This document shows positions 17,686 to 26,185 of a stretch of 64,000 bases of DNA, piece after piece. The DNA lies in assembly GCF_002993365.1 (NCBI RefSeq), contig NZ_PVNP01000003.1:1-64000 (forward strand), read 5' to 3'. The translations under genes were made by a program, and so were the position numbers. A model generated the notes under the pieces. That model did not search any database and was not told the origin of the DNA. It was given only the letters and a program-made list of their open reading frames with translations. The DNA comes from Marisediminitalea alba (GTDB lineage: Bacteria; Pseudomonadota; Gammaproteobacteria; Enterobacterales; Alteromonadaceae). How positions within the stretch are numbered: the stretch's first letter is position 1; each line of letters opens with the position of its first letter.

Positions 17686-18426
17686 ATGACCAATTCTAAC
17701 CCTAACAATTCTTCTTACGGCTTAACCCGTCGTCAGTCGCTAAAGCTGTTTGGCATGATGCTGGCCAGTGCCGCTGTGCCAGTCCTTAGCGGATGCGCCA
17801 CCAGTGAAAGCAAAGTCAGTGCTGTTGCCTCAGACTGGCCAACGCTAACCATAGAACCCATTAGTGTGGCCGGTTACGGGCAGGATCCCAGTTTGATTAT
17901 GCCCCCGCCCTCACCGTGGCCAAAAACCCTCACTCAACAGCAGATTGCCCTGGTCTCCCGGTTAACGGATATTCTGGTGCCAGCGAGCAACGGTCAGCCC
18001 GGCGCGCTACAAATAGGCGCTGTGGATGTGATTGATGAGTGGGTCAGTGCGCCCTATGCTCAGCAACAGCGGGATCGGGACAGTATTTTGCGTTTGCTGA
18101 TCTGGCTTGATGAAGAGTCGGTCCGCCGGTTTGACCAGCCGTTTCTGGCAGTTAACGAAAGCGAACAATTTGCCCTGCTCGATAACATTGCCTACGACAG
18201 AAACAATATCGAACAGCGCCTGCAACAACCCGCGGCGGTATTCAACCGCTTACGTTCACTGGTACTGGCGGCATATTTCTGCTCTGAAGCAGGCAGCCGC
18301 GAGATTGGGTATCAGGGGAACGTAGCGATAAGTGGGGACTACCCGGGCCCAACAGAGGAAGCCAGAGCCCATCTTGATGGCATTCTCGATGAGCTTGGTT
18401 TAAGCGAATACGCCTACCAGCCATAA
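17686..18426 (+). CDS. Tat-exported lipoprotein, gluconate 2-dehydrogenase subunit 3 family
   Basis: A 246-residue protein beginning with a twin-arginine signal (T-R-R-Q-S-L-K-L-F) and a lipobox LSGC near residue 36, so a Tat-dependent lipoprotein. The rest resembles the small gamma subunit of membrane-bound gluconate and FAD-glucose dehydrogenases, including the segment on sugar-dehydrogenase subunit 3 that begins near LTQQQIALVSRLTDILVPASNGQPGA. It is the likely partner and export escort of the GMC enzyme. No cytochrome c subunit gene follows, so the electron acceptor is not encoded here. Confidence 0.85.
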   Translation: MTNSNPNNSSYGLTRRQSLKLFGMMLASAAVPVLSGCATSESKVSAVASDWPTLTIEPISVAGYGQDPSLIMPPPSPWPKTLTQQQIALVSRLTDILVPASNGQPGALQIGAVDVIDEWVSAPYAQQQRDRDSILRLLIWLDEESVRRFDQPFLAVNESEQFALLDNIAYDRNNIEQRLQQPAAVFNRLRSLVLAAYFCSEAGSREIGYQGNVAISGDYPGPTEEARAHLDGILDELGLSEYAYQP

Positions 18427-18438
18427 AAACGGCTCTGG

Positions 18439-19677
18439 CTAAACACTCTCTGGCTGAGATTGCTCAGGGAGTGTTTGCCGCTTTGCCAGGCGCTCCAGCA
18501 ACATGGCCGTAATAAACAGCACTAACATCGTCACAAAGCCAGTCAGCGCCAGCATCAGTGCGCCTTTTTCGTCACTGCTGTCCACCACTAAACCGGACAC
18601 CACCGGCGCCAGTGTGCTGCCTATACTGCCGCTAAATAACATCAGCGTAACCAGCATGGGGGGCGAATCAGCTATCTGCTGGGTGCCAACAGAAATCGCA
18701 ATCTTATAAATGCAAGTGGTCAGTAACCCAAAGGCCAGGCCCAGAGTCAGAAACGTTTCCACCGACTCAATGAGCAAAAAAGCTGTTGTGCAGGCAATAG
18801 CAATGCCAGACACCACCAGCAACATGATTCGGGTGGGGATAAAGTTCACCAGTACCACCGACGTGAGCAAGCCAAAAATAGAAAAGCCCCAGTAATTGCC
18901 TACCACCTGCCCGGCCACTTCCGGCTGGGCGTCAAAATAGGCCATCAGGTAATTCGGCGCCCAGGTTAAAAAGGTTGTCTGGGCAATAAGATAAAGGCAA
19001 ACGCCAATAGCAAAACACATCACCCGCGGTGTAAGAATACGCTTGAACTGCATTAGCGCTGTCTCGCGCTCAGGGGCAGGTTCATCGTTACCCGCGGTTG
19101 ATGTAGCATGATGCGTGTCGGGGAAAGCAGAGGTGGCGGCCAGGCTCAGAACAATAACCGCCAGGGAGGCTACCGCCAGATAACTTAACGTCCAGTCCAG
19201 CTCCCTGACCAACAGCCAGCCTGCCAACGTAGGAAAAATAAAACCGGCTGCGCTAAACGCACAGTCTGTGGCGATAAACGCCGAGGCCCTGCGCTGTGCA
19301 CGGTAGATACGGGAAATGATAACGGCTCCGCCGGATAGTCCACAGCCGCAGCACACGCCTAAGCCAAGAAATACGGCCGCCAATGTGGAATATCCGGCCC
19401 CGGTTAAAAACGGTAACGCCAGACCCAGCAGCAACAATACCGAATATGTGGTTATCAGCAAGCGGCGCACACTAAACCGGGTATACAGATACATCGACAA
19501 AAGCGTACCGATAAGTGCGCCGCCGGTAAGCCAGGAGAAAATACTCACCGTTCTGGCTGCGCTCATGTCCAGCTGGGCTGCAATAGCATTAAGGATCACG
19601 CCAGCCTGAGTTAACAAACCAGACATGATCATATAGCTTAAAAACGCAATAAGGGTTAACCGAACCTGGCTGCTCAA
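18439..19677 (-). CDS. MFS transporter, TsgA/FucP-like
   Basis: A 412-residue major facilitator with about twelve hydrophobic segments. The start (VRLTLIAFLSYMIMSGLLTQAGVILNAIA) and the segment ATDCAFSAAGFIFPTLAGWLL recall TsgA of enterobacteria and the sugar transporter family around FucP. It converges on the 3-keto-glycoside module and may import its products; that link is based on position only. The coding end contains half of a long hairpin. Confidence 0.8.
   Translation of the reverse strand: MSSQVRLTLIAFLSYMIMSGLLTQAGVILNAIAAQLDMSAARTVSIFSWLTGGALIGTLLSMYLYTRFSVRRLLITTYSVLLLLGLALPFLTGAGYSTLAAVFLGLGVCCGCGLSGGAVIISRIYRAQRRASAFIATDCAFSAAGFIFPTLAGWLLVRELDWTLSYLAVASLAVIVLSLAATSAFPDTHHATSTAGNDEPAPERETALMQFKRILTPRVMCFAIGVCLYLIAQTTFLTWAPNYLMAYFDAQPEVAGQVVGNYWGFSIFGLLTSVVLVNFIPTRIMLLVVSGIAIACTTAFLLIESVETFLTLGLAFGLLTTCIYKIAISVGTQQIADSPPMLVTLMLFSGSIGSTLAPVVSGLVVDSSDEKGALMLALTGFVTMLVLFITAMLLERLAKRQTLPEQSQPESV
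18441..18476. terminator. Long hairpin between convergent genes, probable terminator
   Basis: AAACACTCTCTG (18441-18452) pairs with CAGGGAGTGTTT (18465-18476), eleven of twelve positions, with a 12-base loop. It starts at the stop codon of the minus-strand MFS gene and lies 15 bp past the plus-strand subunit 3 gene. There is no strong T-run, so termination is not certain. Confidence 0.45.
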
Positions 19678-19721
19678 CTACGTGTTATCCTGTTGCTAAA
19701 CGAGAAAATTAAAAGGGAAAG

Positions 19722-20255
19722 CTAATCGGCATAGCCCGCACCGATAGCGTTAAACGGCATATCAAGCTCCAGTTCTGGCACCTGTAACCCTATCCAGGCA
19801 GGAAAGGTATTACTGTTCGGCCCCGGAAAAACAGTGTATTCGTTAGCCCAGGGATATCTGTCGATAGCCGCCACAATATCCGGGATAAGCCGACGCGCTT
19901 TATCGCCCTGAATCGACAGTACCTTTTCTGGTCTGGCCCCGTACCAGTAGCGGTCCGGACTGGCAGTTTTGAAGTTACGCAGCGCCGGAAGACCACTTCT
20001 GACGCGCCAGCCAACCACTTCATACACCTGATACTCTTTGGCACCCTGCTCTTTAAATGCCAGCCAGGTATGCACAGCAAACCAGCCACGCCAGCTAAAG
20101 GCATCGGCAGCATAAACCTCGATCACCGCATCCTGAACCAGTTCTGGCGAAGGCGCGATCCCCGCCGGCTCCCGACTGGCAGTACGCCAGTCACTGTTGC
20201 TACAGGACGTTGTGGCAAACAATATTAATAAAACAGCGGCCAGTTGCCTGCCCAT
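19722..20255 (-). CDS. DUF3750 family lipoprotein
   Basis: A 177-residue protein with a short hydrophobic leader ending in TTSC, a plausible lipobox. The body matches the pattern I associate with DUF3750: WRGWFAVHTWLAFKEQGAKEYQVYEVVGW, YWYGARPEKVLSIQGDKA, a YPWANEYTVFPGPNSNTFPAWI segment and a C-terminal LPxxAIG-like end (MPFNAIGAGYAD). The function of the family is unknown. It lies between the two transporters, 44 bp upstream of the MFS gene on the same strand. Confidence 0.75.
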   Translation of the reverse strand: MGRQLAAVLLILFATTSCSNSDWRTASREPAGIAPSPELVQDAVIEVYAADAFSWRGWFAVHTWLAFKEQGAKEYQVYEVVGWRVRSGLPALRNFKTASPDRYWYGARPEKVLSIQGDKARRLIPDIVAAIDRYPWANEYTVFPGPNSNTFPAWIGLQVPELELDMPFNAIGAGYAD

Positions 20256-20434
20256 TCTTTAAACCTTTTGTCGTATAAATAATCCGATAACTATCTAATC
20301 AGCAGCCATGGGGTTATGCAAGCCAGTGCCGACCAAACTACCAGTGGTCAGGATAAACTTTAATCAGCACAACTGGAATTTGTACTGGTAAATCAGCATA
20401 CTGGTTTAACAAACAGCAAATCAGGGAGCGTGTT

Positions 20435-21997
20435 TTGGGCTGGATTGATTACACAATCATCGCGATTTACCTTGTTGGCTTACTCGCCATGGGACTGGCT
20501 TTTCGTCATCAGCATAACAGCCGGGAGTATTTTCTTGGCGGCCGGACGATTCCGTGGCCGGCATTATCGCTGTCGGTGATGGCCACCCAGCTCTCTGCTA
20601 TCAGCTTTATCTCTGCCCCTGCATTTGTAGGCTTACGGGAAGGCGGCGGCCTTATCTGGTTGTCTTACGAACTGGCGTTACCCTTTGCCGTGCTGCTAAT
20701 GCTATGGCGTTTATTGCCCACACTACACCAAAGCGGTGTGGTAAGTGTGTACGATTTCCTCGAACGCCGCTTTGAACGCTCCACCCGTCTGCTGATTAGT
20801 TTTGTGTTCCAGCTCAGTCGTTCATTTGCCACCGCCATCATGATTTACGCCATCTCACTCATTCTGCAAGGCACCATGGGGCTGGAGCAATGGCACAGTA
20901 TTGTAGTGATTGGGGTAATTACGCTGGTTTACTCTGCCATGGGCGGTATGAAGGCCGTGGTGTTCGGTGATGCGATACAGATGATTATCATCCTCGCCGG
21001 TGCGCTCACCTGCCTGTTTGTGGCATTGGACGTGATTGGTGGTGTGGACGCTGCCCTGGCGCTTATCGACAGTGATCGTATGGAAGCGGTTAACATCGAC
21101 TCTCTGGGACTGAACGGGAATGATTTCGGACTCCTGCCCATGCTGTTTGGCGGTATTGTACTTTACGCTTCTTATTACGGCTGTGACCAGTCAGAAGCCC
21201 AGCGTTCGCTTTCGGCTCATAGCGTAAAGGATCTGCGCAAGGTGATGTATACCGTCGCGCTCAGCCGCTTTCCCATCACGGTAATTTATTGCACCACGGG
21301 CTTAGTGATAGGCGCACTGGTACTGAATACACCATCACTGGCAGCGCAAATCCCGGCAGAACAACCCGACTGGATGATGCCGGTTTTCATTATTAACTAT
21401 CTGCCTGAAGGCGTTATTGGCTTATTGGTAGTGGCTATTATGGCGGCCGCTATGTCATCATTGAGCTCCGCCATTAATAGTCTGGCAGCGGTTACCACCG
21501 AAGACTTCTGTCGCTACAAAGGACATGAACCCAGTGATGATGAATACATGCGTTTCGCCCGCACCGCAGGTATCGGCTGGGGCCTGGTAACACTGGTATT
21601 AAGTTTATTTGCCGGAGACATTGCGCCCACTATCATTGAAGCCATCAATAAAATAGGCTCCGTATTCTACGGCCCGGTGCTGGCTACGTTTTTACTCGGC
21701 ATCCACAGTAAAACCATTACCGCAAAGGCCGCTAATATTGGCTTATTACTGGGCGTATTCAGCAATACCTTTTTATGGCTCAGCGACAACCCTATTTTCT
21801 GGTTCTGGTGGAATGCTATTGGTTTTGCGGTCACGGTTCTCAGCGGCCACCTCGCGAACCGCTTAATCCCCACCAGCAATAAGGCCACACCACAAGCCAG
21901 TTTTGCCGGTTTAAATACCCGGATGATTGTGGTGTTGTTAATTTGGAGCGCTGTATTGCTCTACATCTGTTTCAATTTATCCGCCTGGCTGGCCTGA
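20435..21997 (+). CDS. Sodium:solute symporter (SSS family)
   Basis: A 520-residue membrane protein with the SSS pattern: IDYTIIAIYLVGLLAMG at the start, REYFLGGRTIPWPALSLSVMATQLSAISFISAPA in the second helix pair, and SSAINSLAAVTTEDF late. This is the form seen in sugar (SglT-like) and other organic solute uptake systems driven by sodium. The start codon is TTG, supported by AGGGAG six bases upstream. It may serve the neighbouring glycoside module, but the substrate cannot be read from the sequence. It is followed by a 1.08-kb gene-free repeat island. Confidence 0.88.
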   Translation: MGWIDYTIIAIYLVGLLAMGLAFRHQHNSREYFLGGRTIPWPALSLSVMATQLSAISFISAPAFVGLREGGGLIWLSYELALPFAVLLMLWRLLPTLHQSGVVSVYDFLERRFERSTRLLISFVFQLSRSFATAIMIYAISLILQGTMGLEQWHSIVVIGVITLVYSAMGGMKAVVFGDAIQMIIILAGALTCLFVALDVIGGVDAALALIDSDRMEAVNIDSLGLNGNDFGLLPMLFGGIVLYASYYGCDQSEAQRSLSAHSVKDLRKVMYTVALSRFPITVIYCTTGLVIGALVLNTPSLAAQIPAEQPDWMMPVFIINYLPEGVIGLLVVAIMAAAMSSLSSAINSLAAVTTEDFCRYKGHEPSDDEYMRFARTAGIGWGLVTLVLSLFAGDIAPTIIEAINKIGSVFYGPVLATFLLGIHSKTITAKAANIGLLLGVFSNTFLWLSDNPIFWFWWNAIGFAVTVLSGHLANRLIPTSNKATPQASFAGLNTRMIVVLLIWSAVLLYICFNLSAWLA

Positions 21998-22460
21998 CGA
22001 CAGGGGATTTTGTAGCCGTAAAACGTATTCGAAATACCGGCCTACGAGCCGGTATCTCCCCAAAAGGCTATTGGCTCGTAAACAATCTGGTTTAACTGTG
22101 GTGCTGTTTTGGCGAGTTACTGGCTGTATACAGTGTGGCACTGCGGCTGAAACAACTGCTGCAAAGAAGCCAATACATCCTACACGTCATCCCCGAATTT
22201 GCGCAGCAAATATCGGGGACCCCCTACCTTGATATCGTAGAGTTTAAATTTCCTTTGCTCAAAGGCTGTATCAGATAATCTAGCCTGCTTGGGAGATCCC
22301 CGCTCAAAAGCATGCGGGGATGACAGATATTTTTTGGCCGGTATGACGAAAAAACTGTCATGCCGGAAGCTGCCTTGGCAGCTATCCGGTATCCCCTGAA
22401 AAGGTCTGCTCAGTCAAAAAGAGTGATATTAACATCTTCGGCAATCTCCACATCTTGTCG

Positions 22461-22578
22461 GCACCCCAACAAAATGCGGATGCTTCATCAGTGGCCCAAC
22501 TGAACTTGTTAACACCACGACACCATGCGAGGAGATCCCCGCTCAAAAGCATGCGGGGATGACGGGTATTTTTTGGCG
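22461..22578 (+). repeat. Long direct repeat, copy 1
   Basis: About 118 bp starting GCACCCCAACAAAATGCGGA and ending with a REP-like hairpin and a T-rich tail. It is nearly identical to 22950-23068, differing at a few positions. The first 70 bases show no strong hairpin. The spacing of 489 bp suggests that a composite unit was duplicated. Confidence 0.9.
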
Positions 22579-22741
22579 GAGATGATAGTTATTTTTTGGC
22601 CGGGATTACGGGATAATTGATACCGGCTCAAAGCCAACGCTACCCGTCTTCCCGGAAGTTTCGTAGAAACTGTCCGGGATCTCCTTGCGCAGTGACCGAT
22701 TATCACTGCTGCCAATATAACGGCTTATCACCCGTTCGGTT

Positions 22742-22881
22742 ATTGCGAACTATTGAGAAACAAAAAGTTTCCGGTAATCCGTAGGCTCGTCACGGACGAC
22801 GAGCCAGGGCAGCGCGGGCAGGACGCCCGCTCTGCCTCGTTAGGGTTACCCTTTTTGTTTCTCAATAGGCTTCTTCGCAAT
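22742..22881. repeat. 140-bp inverted-repeat element, possible MITE or structured RNA
   Basis: The ends ATTGCGAA (22742-22749) and TTCGCAAT (22874-22881) are inverse complements. So are the next arms, CTATTGAGAAACAAAAAG (22750-22767) and 22851-22868, over 18 exact bases, with further partial pairing at GGTAA/TTACC. Inside are two hairpins: GGCTCGTC with GACGAGCC (22784-22805), and a GC-rich one with GGCAG-c-GCGGGC against GCCCGC-t-CTGCC (22808-22836). The whole can fold as a three-way junction. I see no open frame or clear target-site duplication. It resembles ERIC-type or MITE elements in build, but I do not recognise the sequence. Confidence 0.75.
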
Positions 22882-22949
22882 GTAGAACTGAGTGAAGCTG
22901 TTATAGAGAGCTAAAGGGGTAGCCTCACTGCCACCCCTGGGTGCTGTCA

Positions 22950-23068
22950 GCACCCCAACAAAATGCGGATGCTTCATCAGTGGCCCAACTGAACTTGTTG
23001 ACACCACGACACCATGCTAAGAGGTCCCCGCTCAAAAGCATGCGGGGATGACGGTTATTTTTTTGGCC
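22950..23068 (+). repeat. Long direct repeat, copy 2
   Basis: Second copy of the 118-bp repeat, again ending in a REP-like hairpin (23019-23052) and a T-rich tail, just before the 3' end of the minus-strand RND gene. In this copy the base after CTTGTT is G instead of A, and the bases before the hairpin differ (AAGAGG instead of GGAGA). Confidence 0.9.
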
Positions 23069-23080
23069 GGCATGACAGCA

Positions 23081-26000
23081 TCACTCCCCTTTCACATAAG
23101 GAATGTCATCATCCAGCTCTTCCAGTTTATGCGTACGCTTAAGCGGTGAGCCGGTGTGACGTGCCATCCAGTAATAGGCGGTGGGCACTATATACAGCGT
23201 CAGGAAGGCCGAGACCAGAACCCCGGCGAAGATCACCATACCAATAGCCATACGACTTTCCGCCCCTGCACCACTGGCCATTACCAGCGGAATACTACTG
23301 AAAACAGTAGTAAAACCAGTCATCACAATGGGCCGTAAGCGCATTGCTGAGGCTTTTCGTAAAGCCTGTTCAAACTCCTCACCGGCATCACGCAACTGGT
23401 TGGCGAACTCAACAATGAGAATACCGTTCTTGGCTGCCAAACCAATAAGCATCACCAGGCCTATCTGACTGTAGATGTTGAGTGTCATACCGGCAAAATA
23501 CAGCCCGATAAACGCCCCCAGCAGGGCCAGTGGCACAGTCATCATGATCACCAGTGGATGCACCCAGCTTTCAAACTGGGCAGCCAGAATAAGGTAGGTG
23601 ATCGAAAGCGCCAGCAAGAAGACAAACACAAACGAGTTACCAGACTCCTGATACAACTGAGACTCGCCTTTATAATCAATCGACACCGAATCAGGTAATT
23701 CGGTTTCTACAATATTTTCCAGATATGCCAGCGCTTCGCCCAGCGAATAGTCGCCTGCCAGGTTAGCCGAGATAGTAACCGAGCGCATACGATTGTAGCG
23801 GTTTAACTGCGCTGAGGTTGCCTGCTCTTTGAAGGAAAGCAGGTTATCCAGCGGGATCAGCTTGCCGGTATAACCAGAACGAACATAGAGGTTTTCAATG
23901 CTGTTGGGGCTTCTGAATTCAGACTCTACCCCTTCCATAATTACATCGTACTCTTCGCCACGATCGAGGAAAGTGGAAACCCGACGCTGGCCCAGCATGG
24001 TTTCCAGCGTGCGGCCCACATCACTTATTGATACGCCCAGATCTGCGGCGCGGTCGCGGTCTATCTCAATCAGTAATTGCGGTGAGGTGGATTTATAATC
24101 GGAATCAATACGCACCAGTTTAGGATTCTCTGAGGCTTTTTCGATGAGGATATCGCGCCACTCCGCGAGGTTTTCATAAGTATCGCCCTGCAACACAAAT
24201 TGTACCGGCCGGTTAAAGCCGCCACCGCCTATACCTGAGCGCATAATCGCAAAAGCTCGCACATCAGGAATAACATTCAGCCGTTCACTGATTTCATCCA
24301 TAATGTCAAAAGTGCTACGGTCCCGCTCGTCCCAGGGCACAACGCCTACAACCACAATGCCAGCCCGGCCGCCCCAGCCTGGTGCGCGCACTAAGACGCG
24401 GTCGAGTTCACCGGCATCACGGTACTCCATCACAATGTCTTCGACTTGTTTGAGGTTACGTGAGTTGCTTTCAAAGCTCGCGCCTTCCTGCGACTGCATT
24501 ATAATAAAGAAGTTACTGCGGTCTTCTTTAGGTGTGAATTCGGCCGGAATACGTTGCTGCAACTGATAAATTAAGCCTACTGCCACAGCCAGTAGCAGCA
24601 TCATCATGATTGGCTGATGAATGGTTTTACCCAGACTGTTAAAGTAGCCACCTTCCAGTTTTTTGAAGCTGTTATCCAGCCAGTTGCCAAACCCGGAGCG
24701 TTCGCTTTTCTTCAGCAGGATAGAGCCCAGCATGGGTGACAGGGTAAGAGCCGTAACACTTGAGAAAGCCACTGCCGCGGCGATGGCCAGGGCAAACTCG
24801 GTAAACAGGCGGCCCACGTTACCTTCCAGGAACACCAATGGCACAAACACCGAAATCAATACCAGCGTAGTAGCGACAACCGCAAAGCCAACTTCCCGGG
24901 TACCACGATATGCCGCCAGTATGGCGGGCTCACCCATTTCGATACGGCGGTGAATGTTTTCCAGCACCACGATAGCGTCATCCACCACCAGACCAATCGC
25001 CAGCACCATGGCCAGCAACGTCAGCAGGTTAATGGAAAAGCCCAGCGCCAGCATCACGATAAACGCCGCAATCAGAGAAACCGGTACTGTGACAGCGGGG
25101 ATCAGAGTGGCGCTTACATTTCCCAGGAATAAATAAATCACCACGACCACCAGCAACATGGCAATGCCCAGAGTGTTGTATACCTCTGAGATAGACTGCT
25201 CAATAAATACCGAGGAATCGTAGCTTGGCACAATAAAAATATTGTCCGGCAGGCTTTGTTCGATGCGGGCAATTTGTTCGCGGGCCGCGCGCGCCACTTC
25301 CAGCGTATTGGCCTTGGACTGTTTGATTATGCCCAGGCCAATCATGTTCACGCCGTCACCGCGAAACTCGGTTTCATCCTCTACCGCAGTAAGCTCAACT
25401 TTAGCGATATCGCCTAAACGTACCAGGTAGCCGTCGGCACCAATGGCTACGGTGAGCGCCGCAAAATCTTCCGGGGTCAGGAAGCTACGCGCCACCCGTA
25501 CCTCAAAATCACGGTTTAACGACTCAACCTGCCCAGCCGGTAACTCGACGTTTTCTGAGCGGATCACCGACTCAACATCGGCCACGGTAACATCTCTGGC
25601 GGCCATGGCGGTTCTGTCGAGCCACACTTTCATAGCGTAGGTTCTGCCGCCACCAATGCGTACCCGGGCAACACCGTTAACAATCGACAAGCGATCGACC
25701 AGATACCGCTCGGCGTAATCGGTTAGCTCCATGGTGTTGAGGTTGGTACTTCGCAGGTTAAACCACATTACCGGCTGTTCATCGGAGTTGGACTTCGACA
25801 CCTCCGGCGGATCGGCCTGATCCGGCAGGTTATTCAAAGCCCGGCTAACTCTTTCCCGCACATCATTAGAGGCCGCATCAATGTCCCGCGACAGTTCAAA
25901 CTCAATGGTAATATCGGAGCGCCCATTACGGCTGGTAGAGGTAATATTTTTAATTCCCTCAATCCCGCTGATACGGTCTTCGAGTAACTGGGTAATGCGG

Positions 26001-26182
26001 GTTTCAACAATGTTTGCAGATGCGCCAGGATAGTTAGTATTAATGCTGACGATAGGCGGATCGATATCCGGATATTCGCGCAGTGACAACATAGAAAAAG
26101 ACACGATACCAAAAATAATCAGCAGCAGATTGACTACCGAGGCAAAAACCGGTCGCTTTACCGATACGTCTGATAACCACAT
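23081..26182 (-). CDS. RND efflux pump inner-membrane transporter (HAE-1 type)
   Basis: A 1033-residue transporter of the resistance-nodulation-division family, with the normal length for AcrB/MexB-like drug pumps. The start MWLSDVSVKRPVFASVVNLLLIIFG, the helix-4 motif VLAIGLVVDDAIVVLENI with paired aspartates used in proton relay, and the second-half AAKNGILIVEFAN are all present. Large periplasmic loops lie after helices 1 and 7. It works as a trimer with the adaptor encoded immediately upstream (3 bp gap) and an outer-membrane channel that is not encoded here. Drug substrates are unknown. Confidence 0.93.
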   Translation of the reverse strand: MWLSDVSVKRPVFASVVNLLLIIFGIVSFSMLSLREYPDIDPPIVSINTNYPGASANIVETRITQLLEDRISGIEGIKNITSTSRNGRSDITIEFELSRDIDAASNDVRERVSRALNNLPDQADPPEVSKSNSDEQPVMWFNLRSTNLNTMELTDYAERYLVDRLSIVNGVARVRIGGGRTYAMKVWLDRTAMAARDVTVADVESVIRSENVELPAGQVESLNRDFEVRVARSFLTPEDFAALTVAIGADGYLVRLGDIAKVELTAVEDETEFRGDGVNMIGLGIIKQSKANTLEVARAAREQIARIEQSLPDNIFIVPSYDSSVFIEQSISEVYNTLGIAMLLVVVVIYLFLGNVSATLIPAVTVPVSLIAAFIVMLALGFSINLLTLLAMVLAIGLVVDDAIVVLENIHRRIEMGEPAILAAYRGTREVGFAVVATTLVLISVFVPLVFLEGNVGRLFTEFALAIAAAVAFSSVTALTLSPMLGSILLKKSERSGFGNWLDNSFKKLEGGYFNSLGKTIHQPIMMMLLLAVAVGLIYQLQQRIPAEFTPKEDRSNFFIIMQSQEGASFESNSRNLKQVEDIVMEYRDAGELDRVLVRAPGWGGRAGIVVVGVVPWDERDRSTFDIMDEISERLNVIPDVRAFAIMRSGIGGGGFNRPVQFVLQGDTYENLAEWRDILIEKASENPKLVRIDSDYKSTSPQLLIEIDRDRAADLGVSISDVGRTLETMLGQRRVSTFLDRGEEYDVIMEGVESEFRSPNSIENLYVRSGYTGKLIPLDNLLSFKEQATSAQLNRYNRMRSVTISANLAGDYSLGEALAYLENIVETELPDSVSIDYKGESQLYQESGNSFVFVFLLALSITYLILAAQFESWVHPLVIMMTVPLALLGAFIGLYFAGMTLNIYSQIGLVMLIGLAAKNGILIVEFANQLRDAGEEFEQALRKASAMRLRPIVMTGFTTVFSSIPLVMASGAGAESRMAIGMVIFAGVLVSAFLTLYIVPTAYYWMARHTGSPLKRTHKLEELDDDIPYVKGE

Positions 26183-26185
26183 GAT

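Larger units (their letters stand above)
21998..23080. repeat. Gene-free island of palindromic and direct repeats
   Basis: No credible gene is present in 1083 bp. In order it holds: a perfect 8-bp hairpin with ATACCGGC/GCCGGTAT arms (22034-22055); REP-like hairpins at 22186-22220 (minus), 22292-22324 (plus), 22357-22396 (minus), 22531-22563 (plus), 22646-22684 (minus) and 23019-23052 (plus); two long direct repeats; a 140-bp inverted-repeat element; and a perfect 8-bp hairpin at 22939-22955. The short open frame on the minus strand at 22509-22715 is made from these repeats. It separates the sodium symporter from the RND pump genes. Confidence 0.85.

Noticed and set aside
22509..22715. 68-codon minus-strand frame in the repeat island
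   Set aside because: It is built almost entirely from two REP-like hairpins and has no ribosome binding site or recognisable protein pattern.
21998..23080. Remnant insertion sequence or genomic island boundary
   Set aside because: I found repeats but no transposase or integrase fragment, no tRNA end and no clear target-site duplication. Flanking genes look like ordinary core or accessory genes.
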